This document shows, piece by piece, positions 36,458 through 45,334 of a stretch of DNA of 51,782 bases (position 1 is the stretch's first letter; each line of letters opens with the position of its first letter). The notes beneath the pieces were generated by a model. The model was given only the letters and a program-made list of their open reading frames with translations, ran no database searches and was not told where the DNA came from. Source of the DNA: Candidatus Gastranaerophilales bacterium (lineage in GTDB: Bacteria > Cyanobacteriota > Vampirovibrionia > Gastranaerophilales > Gastranaerophilaceae); NCBI GenBank assembly GCA_944322545.1, contig CALUPF010000017.1, positions 1 to 51,782 of the forward strand, given 5' to 3'. Both the position numbers and the translations under genes were made by a program.

Positions 36458-37528
36458 ATGTTAATAGAAGAGTTATTAGAAGATGCAGTAGGAAAAGGTG
36501 CTAGTGATATTCATATTTCAGCTAATTTGCCGCCTGTTTTTCGTATTGATGGTAAGCTAATTAGAACTAACCAAGAAGCTCTTACAGCTGAAAATGTTGA
36601 GTCTTTGGTATTTCCAATTTTAAATAATGAACAAAGAAGAAAATTGGAACAAGATTGGGAATTAGACCTTTCATATGGCATCCATGGGCTTGGCAGATTC
36701 CGTGTTAACGTTTATAAAAACAATGGTACATATGCTGCAGCATTCAGAACAATTAACACAGAAGTTCCTTCTTTTGAAACTTTAGGATTGCCTGCAGTTG
36801 TTAGAAAAATTACTGAAAAGCCAAGAGGATTGATCCTTGTTACAGGTCCTACAGGTTCAGGTAAATCAACTACATTGGCTTCAATGATTGATTACATTAA
36901 TGAAACTCGTAATGAACACATTTTGACAATTGAAGATCCTGTCGAATTCGTTCACAAATCTAAAAAAAGTGTTGTTCACCAAAGAGAGTTAGGTCAAGAC
37001 ACAAGATCATTTGCTAACGCTTTGAAATCAGCACTTCGTGAAGACCCTGATATCATACTAGTAGGTGAGATGCGTGACTTGGAAACTATTTCTTTGGCTA
37101 TTACAGCTGCTGAAACAGGTCACTTGGTTATGGGAACATTGCACACATCTTCTGCAAGCCAAACAATTGACCGTATCATCGACGTATTTCCACAAGGACA
37201 ACAACAACAAATTCGTATCATGTTATCTAACTCATTGACAGCAGTATTTTCACAAACATTGCTTCCTAAAATTGCTGAAAATGGTGAGAAAAAAGGCCGT
37301 GTAATGGCTCAAGAAATCATGGTTGTAAACGGTGCGATTGCTAACCTTATTCGTGAAGGAAAAACTTCTCAAATGTATTCAGCAATCCAAACAGGTGCTC
37401 AACATGGTATGCAAACTCTTGAGACTGCTTTGGCTAATCTTTATAAACAAAAACTTATCTCTGCTGAGGATGCATTATCTAAATCAAGCCGTCCAGATGA
37501 ATTAAAACGTCTAATTGGTATGGGCTAG
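36458..37528 (+). CDS. pilT: Type IV pilus retraction ATPase PilT
   Basis: Hexameric secretion-family ATPase at the base of the pilus that powers retraction (twitching, DNA uptake). The N-terminal PAS-like half starts LIEELLEDAVGKGASDIHIS. Walker A GPTGSGKSTTLASMIDYIN is near residue 131, the Asp box is ILTIEDPVEFVH, and Walker B IILVGEMRDLETI precedes the His box TGHLVMGTLHTSSA. The Glu-Met-Arg in Walker B fits PilT. The length of 356 is normal. RBS AGGAG precedes ATG. It is a single gene, and its end overlaps the metalloprotease gene by 4 bp. Confidence 0.95.
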   Translation: MLIEELLEDAVGKGASDIHISANLPPVFRIDGKLIRTNQEALTAENVESLVFPILNNEQRRKLEQDWELDLSYGIHGLGRFRVNVYKNNGTYAAAFRTINTEVPSFETLGLPAVVRKITEKPRGLILVTGPTGSGKSTTLASMIDYINETRNEHILTIEDPVEFVHKSKKSVVHQRELGQDTRSFANALKSALREDPDIILVGEMRDLETISLAITAAETGHLVMGTLHTSSASQTIDRIIDVFPQGQQQQIRIMLSNSLTAVFSQTLLPKIAENGEKKGRVMAQEIMVVNGAIANLIREGKTSQMYSAIQTGAQHGMQTLETALANLYKQKLISAEDALSKSSRPDELKRLIGMG

Positions 37529-38331
37529 GATTTATTTTTATCCTTTTTCATAGTTAAGTTCTTTTTAATGTATTCTTGTACATTAGAGGATATTTGTACG
37601 TTTTGGATGCCTAGATTGTATTTTTTCAATTCAGCTAGTGTGTCTTGTTCGTTCATTAGATCTTTTTGCGGTAATTTTATGGAATTTTTTATGTTTTCAA
37701 ATTCTTGGGATTTGGGCTGTCCTGAAATTTTCATAATAATGTCGTCTATATCTGATGAATGAATTCCATGCTTTTGAGATAGTTCTTGAATGCTAGTTCC
37801 ATATGGCAGTTTATAAAGCCATTGAATTGAATTTGCATCTCTTTGTGAAAGACTAACAACGCCATATCGGTGGGGAGTATACATGATATCACTTTGATAC
37901 GGACTATGACCTAGACCTAGAGAATGACCTATTTCATGCAAAATTGTATGATAAACTTCATTTTCATCTTGGTATTGTTGATGCAAAATTCCGTCTGACA
38001 AACCAATTTGGACTTCAGCAGAATATAATCTTCCTACGTTATCAAAATGAAAATAGCAGTGTCCTAATGCTTTTCTGTCGACTCTTTTCCATTCGAGATT
38101 TACTTGTGATTCATTTAATGTTTGAACGATTTTGAATTTGACTTTACCTGCACTTACTTTTTCCCATTGCTCTAAGGCTCTTTTAACTAGGGCATAATAC
38201 TTATAGCCCTCATTTTGCATTGAGTAGAATTTAAATGGAGCTATATAAAATCTCAAAGGAAAACAATTATCAGGCCATCTGATAATTTTGTCATCTTTTA
38301 AATTGTCTTGTAAGTATGTGAGTTTTTCCAT
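37525..38331 (-). CDS. Matrixin-like zinc metalloprotease without signal peptide
   Basis: 268 residues. The catalytic motif HEIGHSLGLGH (132-142) has all three zinc histidines, and SDIMY (147-151) is the Met-turn, so it is an M10/M12-type metzincin. Upstream residues about 20-130 match the matrixin N-terminal fold (FPLRFYIAPF, ALEQWEKVSAGKVKFKIV). The C-terminal 100 residues include a possible peptidoglycan-binding-like helix (GTSIQELSQKHGI) and a lysine-rich tail. No signal peptide or prodomain cysteine switch is seen, unlike secreted relatives. It starts 10 bp after rseP ends, so the two proteases share a transcript. Confidence 0.85.
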   Translation of the reverse strand: MEKLTYLQDNLKDDKIIRWPDNCFPLRFYIAPFKFYSMQNEGYKYYALVKRALEQWEKVSAGKVKFKIVQTLNESQVNLEWKRVDRKALGHCYFHFDNVGRLYSAEVQIGLSDGILHQQYQDENEVYHTILHEIGHSLGLGHSPYQSDIMYTPHRYGVVSLSQRDANSIQWLYKLPYGTSIQELSQKHGIHSSDIDDIIMKISGQPKSQEFENIKNSIKLPQKDLMNEQDTLAELKKYNLGIQNVQISSNVQEYIKKNLTMKKDKNKS

Positions 38332-38341
38332 ACATTAAATT

Positions 38342-39715
38342 TTATATTTTTTTAGTTATTAAAGCAAAGATATCATTAAATACTATTAATAACATTAATA
38401 TTATCAATAATATAAAGAAGAAATTGCTGATTTTGGCTATAACTTCTTCGTCTAATGGCTTACCTTTGATTTTTTCAATTAATAAAAATAGTAAATGGCC
38501 GCCATCTAGCGCTGGAATTGGCAATAAGTTCATTATTGCTAAGTTTATACTGATGATTGCAGTAAGTAGGATTCCATTGAAAAATCCGGTATTTTGAATC
38601 ATATCTCCGCCAACTTTGGTTATTGCAACAATCCCATGTAATTCTTTCATAGGAATTTGACCTGTGAACAATTTTTCTAGTCCCAAAATTGTTAAGTCAG
38701 TAATTCTCCAAGTATAAGCAAAGGATGCTGTAACTATTTCTTTAGGCGTATTTGCAGGCATAAGAACTTCTTCCAATCTTTGTTGAATACCTATTATACC
38801 TTTTTCATCAGAATATATGGGTTTTAAATCAATTTGTTTTCCGTTTCTTATAACTGTAAAATACATCGGTTTTTGTGTATCAGCCATAGCTTTTGCAATG
38901 TCAGATAACGATATGTTTTCATTTTCCAAGATAAAGTCTTTTTTACCTTGTATTTTGTCACGAAGTGCGATTTGCTCTTTTGTGAGTTTAATTTCTTCTT
39001 GTTTTATTTTTTCCATTCCTAACAAAGCTGCTTTAGACAGTTTTGCTTCTTTTTCATCTTTTAATGGAATAAGAGTTATTTTTGTACCTTTTTCAAGTGA
39101 TTTATAACTATCTTTTATCTCAGGATTTTTTTCTGACAATGCTTTTAATGTTTCATTATAAATTTCTGTTGAAATTTGTCCGTCATGTTTTTTACTAACT
39201 TGGGCAAATTTGTTTATTTGTAATGGTTGGAAAATTTCAGTACCGTTAATTTTATAGATTCTATCGCCTTTTTGAAGACCCGATGAATATACTAAAGCTC
39301 CTTTAGGTGCTGTGATTTTTTCCACATCAATATTATACTTACCAGCTGGTAGTTTATGCCATACTGTTGCTGTTAACATAACAAGTAATATTGCGCAAAT
39401 AACGTTTGCTATTACACCTGCAGATACAACTATGGTTCTTTTCCAAATAGGCTTGTTTTTAAATAAATCTTCGGGATTTTTTTCTTCTTTAGATTCTGTG
39501 TCATCATCAGGGAATGCAACATAACCACCTAGTAAAAGAGCGTGAATTAAAATTTCAGTGTCACCTATTTTGGTTTTAAATAATGTTGGTCCAAATGGTA
39601 AACCGAAACCAAATTTATCAACTTTTATTCCTAATATCCTCGCTGAAAGAAAATGTCCTAATTCATGGACTAAAATCAATAAACTTATTAGTAAAAGCAT
39701 TATTATAATATTCAT
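38342..39715 (-). CDS. rseP: Site-2 membrane metalloprotease RseP (M50)
   Basis: Intramembrane protease that cuts regulatory or signal-peptide substrates within the membrane. Helix 1 carries HELGH at 17-21 (LILVHELGHFLSARILGIKVDKFGFG). The third helix region has NLLPIPALDGGHLLF, with the catalytic Asp near 403. PDZ-like sequence follows GALVYSSGLQKGDRIYKINGTEI. The middle region (about 180-300) is larger than in many homologues. FGLPFGPTLFKTKIGDTEI is typical. GAGAGAG acts as a weak RBS. It is upstream of and co-transcribed with the matrixin. Confidence 0.93.
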   Translation of the reverse strand: MNIIIMLLLISLLILVHELGHFLSARILGIKVDKFGFGLPFGPTLFKTKIGDTEILIHALLLGGYVAFPDDDTESKEEKNPEDLFKNKPIWKRTIVVSAGVIANVICAILLVMLTATVWHKLPAGKYNIDVEKITAPKGALVYSSGLQKGDRIYKINGTEIFQPLQINKFAQVSKKHDGQISTEIYNETLKALSEKNPEIKDSYKSLEKGTKITLIPLKDEKEAKLSKAALLGMEKIKQEEIKLTKEQIALRDKIQGKKDFILENENISLSDIAKAMADTQKPMYFTVIRNGKQIDLKPIYSDEKGIIGIQQRLEEVLMPANTPKEIVTASFAYTWRITDLTILGLEKLFTGQIPMKELHGIVAITKVGGDMIQNTGFFNGILLTAIISINLAIMNLLPIPALDGGHLLFLLIEKIKGKPLDEEVIAKISNFFFILLIILMLLIVFNDIFALITKKI

Positions 39716-39775
39716 AAATTTCTCTCTCTTTGAAAAGCTGTATATAGGACTATTTTATCATATTATAATTATTAT

Positions 39776-40429
39776 ATGATTAATTTTTTCTTACAATTAC
39801 TCGATTTGATATATAAAAAAAGATGTTATTTTTGTGGTAGTACAAAATTTAACTCAAAAATGTGTCCTAGGTGTGCTGAAAAAATTGATTTCCTTCCATT
39901 TCGAGTACTCAAATATATAGAAAAAATACCTGTTTATAGTGCAATGATATATGAAAATGAAATCAAACGATTAATTCATGGTCTGAAATATCATAACCAA
40001 AAGGAGTTAGCAATTTTCCAAGCTAGATTTATGTACGATTATTGGAAAAATTTAGATGTTTCTAATCAGGAATTTGTCATAGTTCCTGTTCCTCTTTTTA
40101 AAAAACGAGAGAAAAAAAGACATTATAATCATATGTCACTTGTTGCGAAAGAGTTTTCAAAATTGAGTGGTTATAAAATTAAAGAGGACTTGATATTTAG
40201 AATAAAAGATACAAAGCCTCAATATAATTTATCTATGAAAGCTCGTGCAAAAAATATGCAAAACGCTTTTATTGTTGAGAAGAAAAATTATAGTAATGAA
40301 AAATTGCTAATTATAGATGATATTTTAACAACGGGCAGCACTATTTCAGAAATGATAAAAACATTAAATTCATCAGAAATTAATGATATAACTGTTTTTG
40401 TCACAAGCTGTACAGATTTTCATCTATAG
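39776..40429 (+). CDS. comFC: ComF family protein (ComFC/GntX-like)
   Basis: Phosphoribosyltransferase-fold protein linked to natural transformation in several bacteria. The N-terminal zinc ribbon is C17-YF-C20 with C30-PR-C33. The middle has VPVPLFKKREKKRHYNHM, and the PRPP-type motif LLIIDDILTTGSTISEM is near residue 180. The length of 217 is normal. There is no SD; TATAAT ends about 8 bp before ATG 39776, so the mRNA may be leaderless. Its stop abuts prmA on the other strand. Function in DNA uptake is family-based inference. Confidence 0.92.
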   Translation: MINFFLQLLDLIYKKRCYFCGSTKFNSKMCPRCAEKIDFLPFRVLKYIEKIPVYSAMIYENEIKRLIHGLKYHNQKELAIFQARFMYDYWKNLDVSNQEFVIVPVPLFKKREKKRHYNHMSLVAKEFSKLSGYKIKEDLIFRIKDTKPQYNLSMKARAKNMQNAFIVEKKNYSNEKLLIIDDILTTGSTISEMIKTLNSSEINDITVFVTSCTDFHL

Positions 40430-41347
40430 TTAATCAATTTTTTGTACAACTATTCCAACCCATTGGTCTTGGCGCAATTCTTCTATAACTTTTAAGTTCT
40501 CTTTTTCTATTGCTTCATATACTATATGTTTTTTTTCATCTAAAATGCCGCTTAATACCATAAGGGCTTGTGGTTTCATAATATTTTTTAAATCACCCAT
40601 AATTTCAGCTAAAACGTTATGCAAAATATTTGCACAAACAAAGTCAAATTGTTCAGTTAGCATGTCTGCTGTTGCATGCGAAAAATCAATTTTGTTAAAT
40701 ACTCCGTTGACTTGTGCATTGTCTTTTGCAACATCAATTACCAAGGGATCATTATCTATTGCAACAGCATGAGAAGCACCGAATTTTATTGCCGTTATTG
40801 CAAGAATTCCTGAGCCTGTTCCGATATCAGCAACATCATCTCCATTTTTTGTATATTTTTCTATTGCTTGAATACAAAGCTGTGTTGTTGCATGTGTCCC
40901 TGTTCCAAAAGCTGAACCGGGGTCAAGTGTAATTAAAATTTCATCTTTTTTATGGCTGCATTCTTCCCAAGAAGGGCAAATTATTACGTGTTCAGAAGCT
41001 TTTGTGGGTTTCCAATGTTCTTTCCATTTTTGGGACCAGTCCTGATTTATAACTTTTTGAGCAGTTACAGTCCATTCTCCAAGCTCATCATCAGTGAAGC
41101 CTTCTTTTTTAAGCTCTTCTTTTGCGTTGGTAAATACTTTTTGAATTTCTGAAATAGAAAATTCACTGTCCTCAACTCTAATATAACCTTTAGCTATATT
41201 GTTTGTTGTTTCAATAAGTTCAAGATCTTTGTATTTTTCTTCTGCTTGAACTACACCTTCACATTCGAAATTTTCAAAAAAAACTTCTGTAACTATCTCA
41301 ATTATGTTCGGGTTGATTTTTACCGAAACTTCAAAATAATCTTTCAA
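40430..41347 (-). CDS. prmA: Ribosomal protein L11 methyltransferase
   Basis: Trimethylates ribosomal protein L11 with SAM. The N-terminal substrate-recognition domain (residues about 1-75) precedes a Rossmann fold with LDPGSAFGTGTHATTQLC and DVADIGTGSGILAITAIKFGA. NILHNVLAEIM is the catalytic-loop equivalent. The start is TTG 41347 with AGGAG 6 nt upstream, and no ATG fits. The length of 305 is typical. It lies 13 bp after accA, so it shares the accD-accA transcript. Confidence 0.95.
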   Translation of the reverse strand: MKDYFEVSVKINPNIIEIVTEVFFENFECEGVVQAEEKYKDLELIETTNNIAKGYIRVEDSEFSISEIQKVFTNAKEELKKEGFTDDELGEWTVTAQKVINQDWSQKWKEHWKPTKASEHVIICPSWEECSHKKDEILITLDPGSAFGTGTHATTQLCIQAIEKYTKNGDDVADIGTGSGILAITAIKFGASHAVAIDNDPLVIDVAKDNAQVNGVFNKIDFSHATADMLTEQFDFVCANILHNVLAEIMGDLKNIMKPQALMVLSGILDEKKHIVYEAIEKENLKVIEELRQDQWVGIVVQKID

Positions 41348-41360
41348 GATTCACTCCTAT

Positions 41361-42308
41361 TTATGAATTGAAAACGCCCATTCTTCTAAATTTGTTGTAT
41401 CTGTCTTCTTTTAGTTTTTCAGCAGACATATTTTTATATTCATCGAGTGCTTTCAAAATTTCTGATTTTAATTCTTCACCCATTGCCTCATAATCATAAT
41501 GAGCACCACCTAGAGGCTCTTTTACTATTCCGTCAATTATGTTGTATTTAAGTAAATCTGGGCCTGTGATTTTTAGTGCTTCAGCTGCATCAGCTGCTTT
41601 AGAAGCATCACGCCATAAAATAGATGCACAGCCTTCTGGCGAAATTACTGTGTAATATGCATGTTCTAGCACTAATACTTTATTTGCAACAGCAAGCCCT
41701 AACGCACCGCCTGAACATCCCTCACCTGTTATGATTGCAATGATAGGCACTTCTAATTTAGCCATTTCTTTTAAGTTAACCGCGATTGCAATACCTTGAC
41801 CGTGTTCTTCTGCTTTTATTCCTGGATAAGCACCAGGTGTGTCAATCAAGGTAACGATTGGCATTTTGAATCTGTTTGCATGCTCAAAAAGTCTTAGAGC
41901 CTTTCTATATCCTTCTGGTTGTGGCATACCAAAATTGTAGACAAGGTTTTCTTTTGTCGATTTACCTTTGACTGTACCAACTAACATAACAGATTGGTCT
42001 CCAATTTTTGCAGGACCACCTATGATAGCTCTGTCGTCAGTTCCTTCTCTATCACCGTGCATTTCAACAAAATCTGTTGTGATCAAGTTAACATAGTCTA
42101 AAAAGTTGGGTCTGTTAGGATGTCTAGCAATTTGAAGTTTTTGAGCTGGCTTCAAATTTTCATATAATTCTTTTTTATATTCGTGGGATTGTTGTTCGAA
42201 ATTTTCAATTTCTTTTGACAAATCCATACCAGATTCTTCGCTCATTTTTTTCAATTCTTCTATTTTTTCTTCAATTTTTATTATAGGTTTTTCAAAATCT
42301 AATTTCAT
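41361..42308 (-). CDS. accA: Acetyl-CoA carboxylase carboxyltransferase subunit alpha
   Basis: Forms the carboxyltransferase with AccD, moving CO2 from biotinyl-AccB to acetyl-CoA for fatty acid synthesis. It begins KLDFEKPIIKIEEKI and has ARHPNRPNFLDYVNLITTDFVEMHGDR, and GMPQPEGYRKALRLFEHANRF. The oxyanion-hole regions are TLIDTPGAYPGIKAEEHGQ and ITGEGCSGGALGLAV. I use ATG 42308, which matches the family N-terminus; the upstream TTG is unlikely. It lies 25 bp after accD. Confidence 0.96.
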   Translation of the reverse strand: MKLDFEKPIIKIEEKIEELKKMSEESGMDLSKEIENFEQQSHEYKKELYENLKPAQKLQIARHPNRPNFLDYVNLITTDFVEMHGDREGTDDRAIIGGPAKIGDQSVMLVGTVKGKSTKENLVYNFGMPQPEGYRKALRLFEHANRFKMPIVTLIDTPGAYPGIKAEEHGQGIAIAVNLKEMAKLEVPIIAIITGEGCSGGALGLAVANKVLVLEHAYYTVISPEGCASILWRDASKAADAAEALKITGPDLLKYNIIDGIVKEPLGGAHYDYEAMGEELKSEILKALDEYKNMSAEKLKEDRYNKFRRMGVFNS

Positions 42309-42333
42309 GTTATTAATTCCCAAAATCTAACAA

Positions 42334-43197
42334 TTAATGTCTATGTAGTCTTAAAATTTTTGCAAGAGTTTCTTTTAAATCTTGTCTTTTTGAAATTAAG
42401 TCAATTTGACCATGTTTCATTAAATATTCAGCAGTTTGGAAGTCAGCAGGTAGTTTTTGTCTGATTGTTTGTTCAATTACACGTCTTCCTGCAAAACCAA
42501 TTCTTGCACCTTGTTCTGCAATTATAATGTCACCAATTGTTCCAAAACTTGCTGTTACACCACCATATGTAGGATCTGTGAGAATGTTGATATATAAAAG
42601 ACCAGCCTCATTCAATTTTGCAACAGCACAACTTGTTTTAGCCATTTGCATAAGAGATAATGCGCTTTCTTGCATTCTTGCACCACCTGAAGCTGTGATT
42701 GTCACAACAGGGATTTTTCTTTTTAAAGCTTCTTCTATGATTAGTGTAACTTTTTCTCCAACTACACTACCCATAGAACCGCCCATATATTCAAAATCCA
42801 TTACAGCGCATGCAATTTCTTCACCTTCAACTTTGCCTATGCCTGTTATTACGGCATCATTCAGGTTTGTTGTTTTTTTGGCTTTTTCTTGTCTTTGTGT
42901 ATATGGTTCTGTATCAACGAAATCTAAAGGATCAGATGGTGAAATATTTTCAAAATATTCTTCAAATGTTCCTTCATCAAAAAGTTGGTTAATACGAGTT
43001 CTTGCATTTATTCTAAAATGATAACCACATTCAGGGCATACCATCATGTGATGTTCTAGTTCTTTTTTAGGTAATTGAGCATTACAGTTAAAACATTTTA
43101 CCCACAATTTACCTATATTATCATCAATTTTAGGATCAATCGGACGAGCCGCAATTTGTTCTTCTTTTCTGGTTTCAAACCAATCTTTTAGAGTCAT
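42334..43197 (-). CDS. accD: Acetyl-CoA carboxylase carboxyltransferase subunit beta
   Basis: Partner of AccA. The N-terminal zinc ribbon uses C35, C38, C54 and C57 (CFNC...CPEC), and the crotonase-like core has VVTITASGGARMQESALSLMQMAK and TDPTYGGVTASFGTIGDI. The length of 287 is typical. RBS AAGGGGA precedes ATG 43197, and TATAAT on the minus strand at 43240-43245 is the likely -10. accD starts a three-gene operon with accA and prmA. The biotin carrier (accB) and carboxylase (accC) genes are elsewhere. Confidence 0.96.
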   Translation of the reverse strand: MTLKDWFETRKEEQIAARPIDPKIDDNIGKLWVKCFNCNAQLPKKELEHHMMVCPECGYHFRINARTRINQLFDEGTFEEYFENISPSDPLDFVDTEPYTQRQEKAKKTTNLNDAVITGIGKVEGEEIACAVMDFEYMGGSMGSVVGEKVTLIIEEALKRKIPVVTITASGGARMQESALSLMQMAKTSCAVAKLNEAGLLYINILTDPTYGGVTASFGTIGDIIIAEQGARIGFAGRRVIEQTIRQKLPADFQTAEYLMKHGQIDLISKRQDLKETLAKILRLHRH

Positions 43198-43277
43198 TTT
43201 ATTATTATCCCCTTGTCAAATAATGGTCTAATTTTCTATATTATACTACAAACTAATGTTTTATTAAGATACCCATA

Positions 43278-45320
43278 TTACATTCCTGGAGGTCTAATAA
43301 GTGATGGCTGAAGCATAGCACCACCAGGCATCATATTGAATCCAGGATTATAATCACTATAATCTTTAACAGAACGGTTCATTGGATCAGCTTCTTTTTT
43401 CTTTCTTTCTTCTTCAGCTTTTTTCTTTTGAGCTGCCATTCGTTCTTTTTCTGATTTTTTATGTTTTCCTATCGCCTGAGGGTCGTTTAGGATTAAACGT
43501 TTAAATTCAACATCAGAGTTTTCCGTTCCAACGTTCATTATAACACCCATTGATGCGTTTTGTCTGTATACGTCATATCCTACTAGGAATTTTAAATCAT
43601 CTGGTCCTACTGCAAAGTAGATCCTGTTTTCTTGGAACATATTGTCATTAGGTGTATCGTTAGATAAAACTATTGTACCTGCATACATTAAAGTAAGATA
43701 ACGACAAATTCTTAATGATTCACCAATCATTACACTAGAACGTCCATAATAGTATTTATCAAAATTCATAGGTGAATCACCTGCTACCGCGCCTTGGAAA
43801 TATGCAAGATATTGTTGCCATGCTTTATATTGTGTTCTTAGGTATGGACCGGCTCTTAGTATTCCCATTGTATCACCAGTGCCATATAAATTTACGCTAG
43901 TTTGCACATTTACGCCAAAATCAGCAGCGAATTTTTTTTCAAGATTTTTATATTCAAATAAAGATTTGGTTGATTGTGTCATCCAAGATGCTTTTGTTGT
44001 TGAAAAAGAGCTGTTCCAGTCTTTGGCATATCCTGCTGAAAATCTGTTTTGGAAATTTACACCTATATCATCTAAATCATACGCTTTGTGATGAATTAAC
44101 TGGACGCCATATTTAGGCATTCTTCCACCTAAAAACCAGTTATTCATGTATGAATTGATACCATATTGAAGTGTTAGATTCTCTGTAAATTCTTGTTCGC
44201 CTCGAACTACAATTTTACTTTTAGATGTTCCATAACCAAAATCTGTTCGGTTTTTATCGGTTTGGAAGCGTCCAATTGCACCTATACCTATTTCGTGGTC
44301 ATAAGTTAAAGCTGGTCCTAGTTTTAGAGTTGATGCATTTGGTGTTTGAAGAACAAACGCAGGAGATACGAATGCACCAATATTTCTTAAAGAACCAAGT
44401 TCTAACATATTAGTTTCGATATATTGTTGTTCTTTATCAGTATATAACTTGATTTTTCCTGCACTTGCCATTTTTGTATCTTGAATGTACAAATCAGCGT
44501 TTTTTAAGGTTGCGATGTCTCTATCTTTGTAACTATCTATTATTATAGTTTTTGCTTTCAATCTCCATTTGTTGTCATATTTTTCTTTGAAATATAACTG
44601 TGTCGGTATAGCTTCTTCGATCATAGGATCCTGGAATCCCATAATAGGTCTTGACCAAAATTTAAATTGTGTTTTATCGTTGAATGTTACTGTGCCATCC
44701 AAAGCTTCTGTTTGTGCATCAGTTACTATACCGGTTTTAGCTCTTATTTTAATTGCAAGGTGATTTAGTACAGGCTCGTTTATGAGCGCGTTGTTTTCAT
44801 TAAGATCGACTTGTATATAGTCTCCATTAACTTTTTGTCCTTCTTTAACTAAAACAACATTTCCGTAACCTTTTATGTAGTTTGTATCGTGGTTAAAAAC
44901 TATTTTATCTGCGTATAATGAAGAATTTTCACTAGGAAATGTTACTTTAGCATTTCCTATAGCTTCAAATTCGTGGCGTTCTGGGAAATATTCTATAGAA
45001 TCACTATCTACAAGAACATCTGTTGTTCCTTCACTATTCGCGGTTTCGTTTTTTTGTTCTGTTTTTTTTGTTTTTTCAGATTTTGAGAAGAGTTTTTTAG
45101 TTTTTTCTGGTTTTTGTTCTTCTGTTTCTTCTGTAATATCTTGTTTTATTTTAGTTTTTTCAGTTTCGTTAGAAATATCTTCTTGAGTTTTTTCAATATT
45201 AATTTTTTCGACAGTTTCTGTATTTTGAGGTACATCAAATATTTCTGCCGCAAAAATACTTTGGGCATTTAGTCCAATTGTAATAAAAGATATTAAGGCT
45301 ATTAAAAATTTTCTGTTCAC
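43278..45320 (-). CDS. lptD: LptD/OstA-like outer membrane LPS-assembly protein
   Basis: Likely outer-membrane translocon for LPS. A signal peptide spans residues 1-24 (FLIALISFITIGLNAQSIFAA). A low-complexity Lys/Glu/Thr stretch follows (about 30-90), then an LptA/OstA-like beta-jellyroll (SIEYFPERHEFEAIGNAKVTF, LYADKIVFNHDTNYIKGYGNV). A long beta-rich barrel region ends near 620. The C-terminal 60 residues form a charged Lys/Glu helix and a Met/Pro-rich tail. The length of 680 is a bit short for LptD, and the disulfide cysteines of E. coli are absent. The start is GTG 45320 with AAGGAA upstream. It is 14 bp after the M23 gene. Confidence 0.82.
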   Translation of the reverse strand: MNRKFLIALISFITIGLNAQSIFAAEIFDVPQNTETVEKINIEKTQEDISNETEKTKIKQDITEETEEQKPEKTKKLFSKSEKTKKTEQKNETANSEGTTDVLVDSDSIEYFPERHEFEAIGNAKVTFPSENSSLYADKIVFNHDTNYIKGYGNVVLVKEGQKVNGDYIQVDLNENNALINEPVLNHLAIKIRAKTGIVTDAQTEALDGTVTFNDKTQFKFWSRPIMGFQDPMIEEAIPTQLYFKEKYDNKWRLKAKTIIIDSYKDRDIATLKNADLYIQDTKMASAGKIKLYTDKEQQYIETNMLELGSLRNIGAFVSPAFVLQTPNASTLKLGPALTYDHEIGIGAIGRFQTDKNRTDFGYGTSKSKIVVRGEQEFTENLTLQYGINSYMNNWFLGGRMPKYGVQLIHHKAYDLDDIGVNFQNRFSAGYAKDWNSSFSTTKASWMTQSTKSLFEYKNLEKKFAADFGVNVQTSVNLYGTGDTMGILRAGPYLRTQYKAWQQYLAYFQGAVAGDSPMNFDKYYYGRSSVMIGESLRICRYLTLMYAGTIVLSNDTPNDNMFQENRIYFAVGPDDLKFLVGYDVYRQNASMGVIMNVGTENSDVEFKRLILNDPQAIGKHKKSEKERMAAQKKKAEEERKKKEADPMNRSVKDYSDYNPGFNMMPGGAMLQPSLIRPPGM

Positions 45321-45334
45321 TAAAATTCCTTTTA

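Noticed and set aside
42527..43021. 164-codon plus-strand open frame across accD
   Set aside because: It is antisense to the well-conserved accD frame, has no RBS and an unconvincing composition, so it is a shadow.
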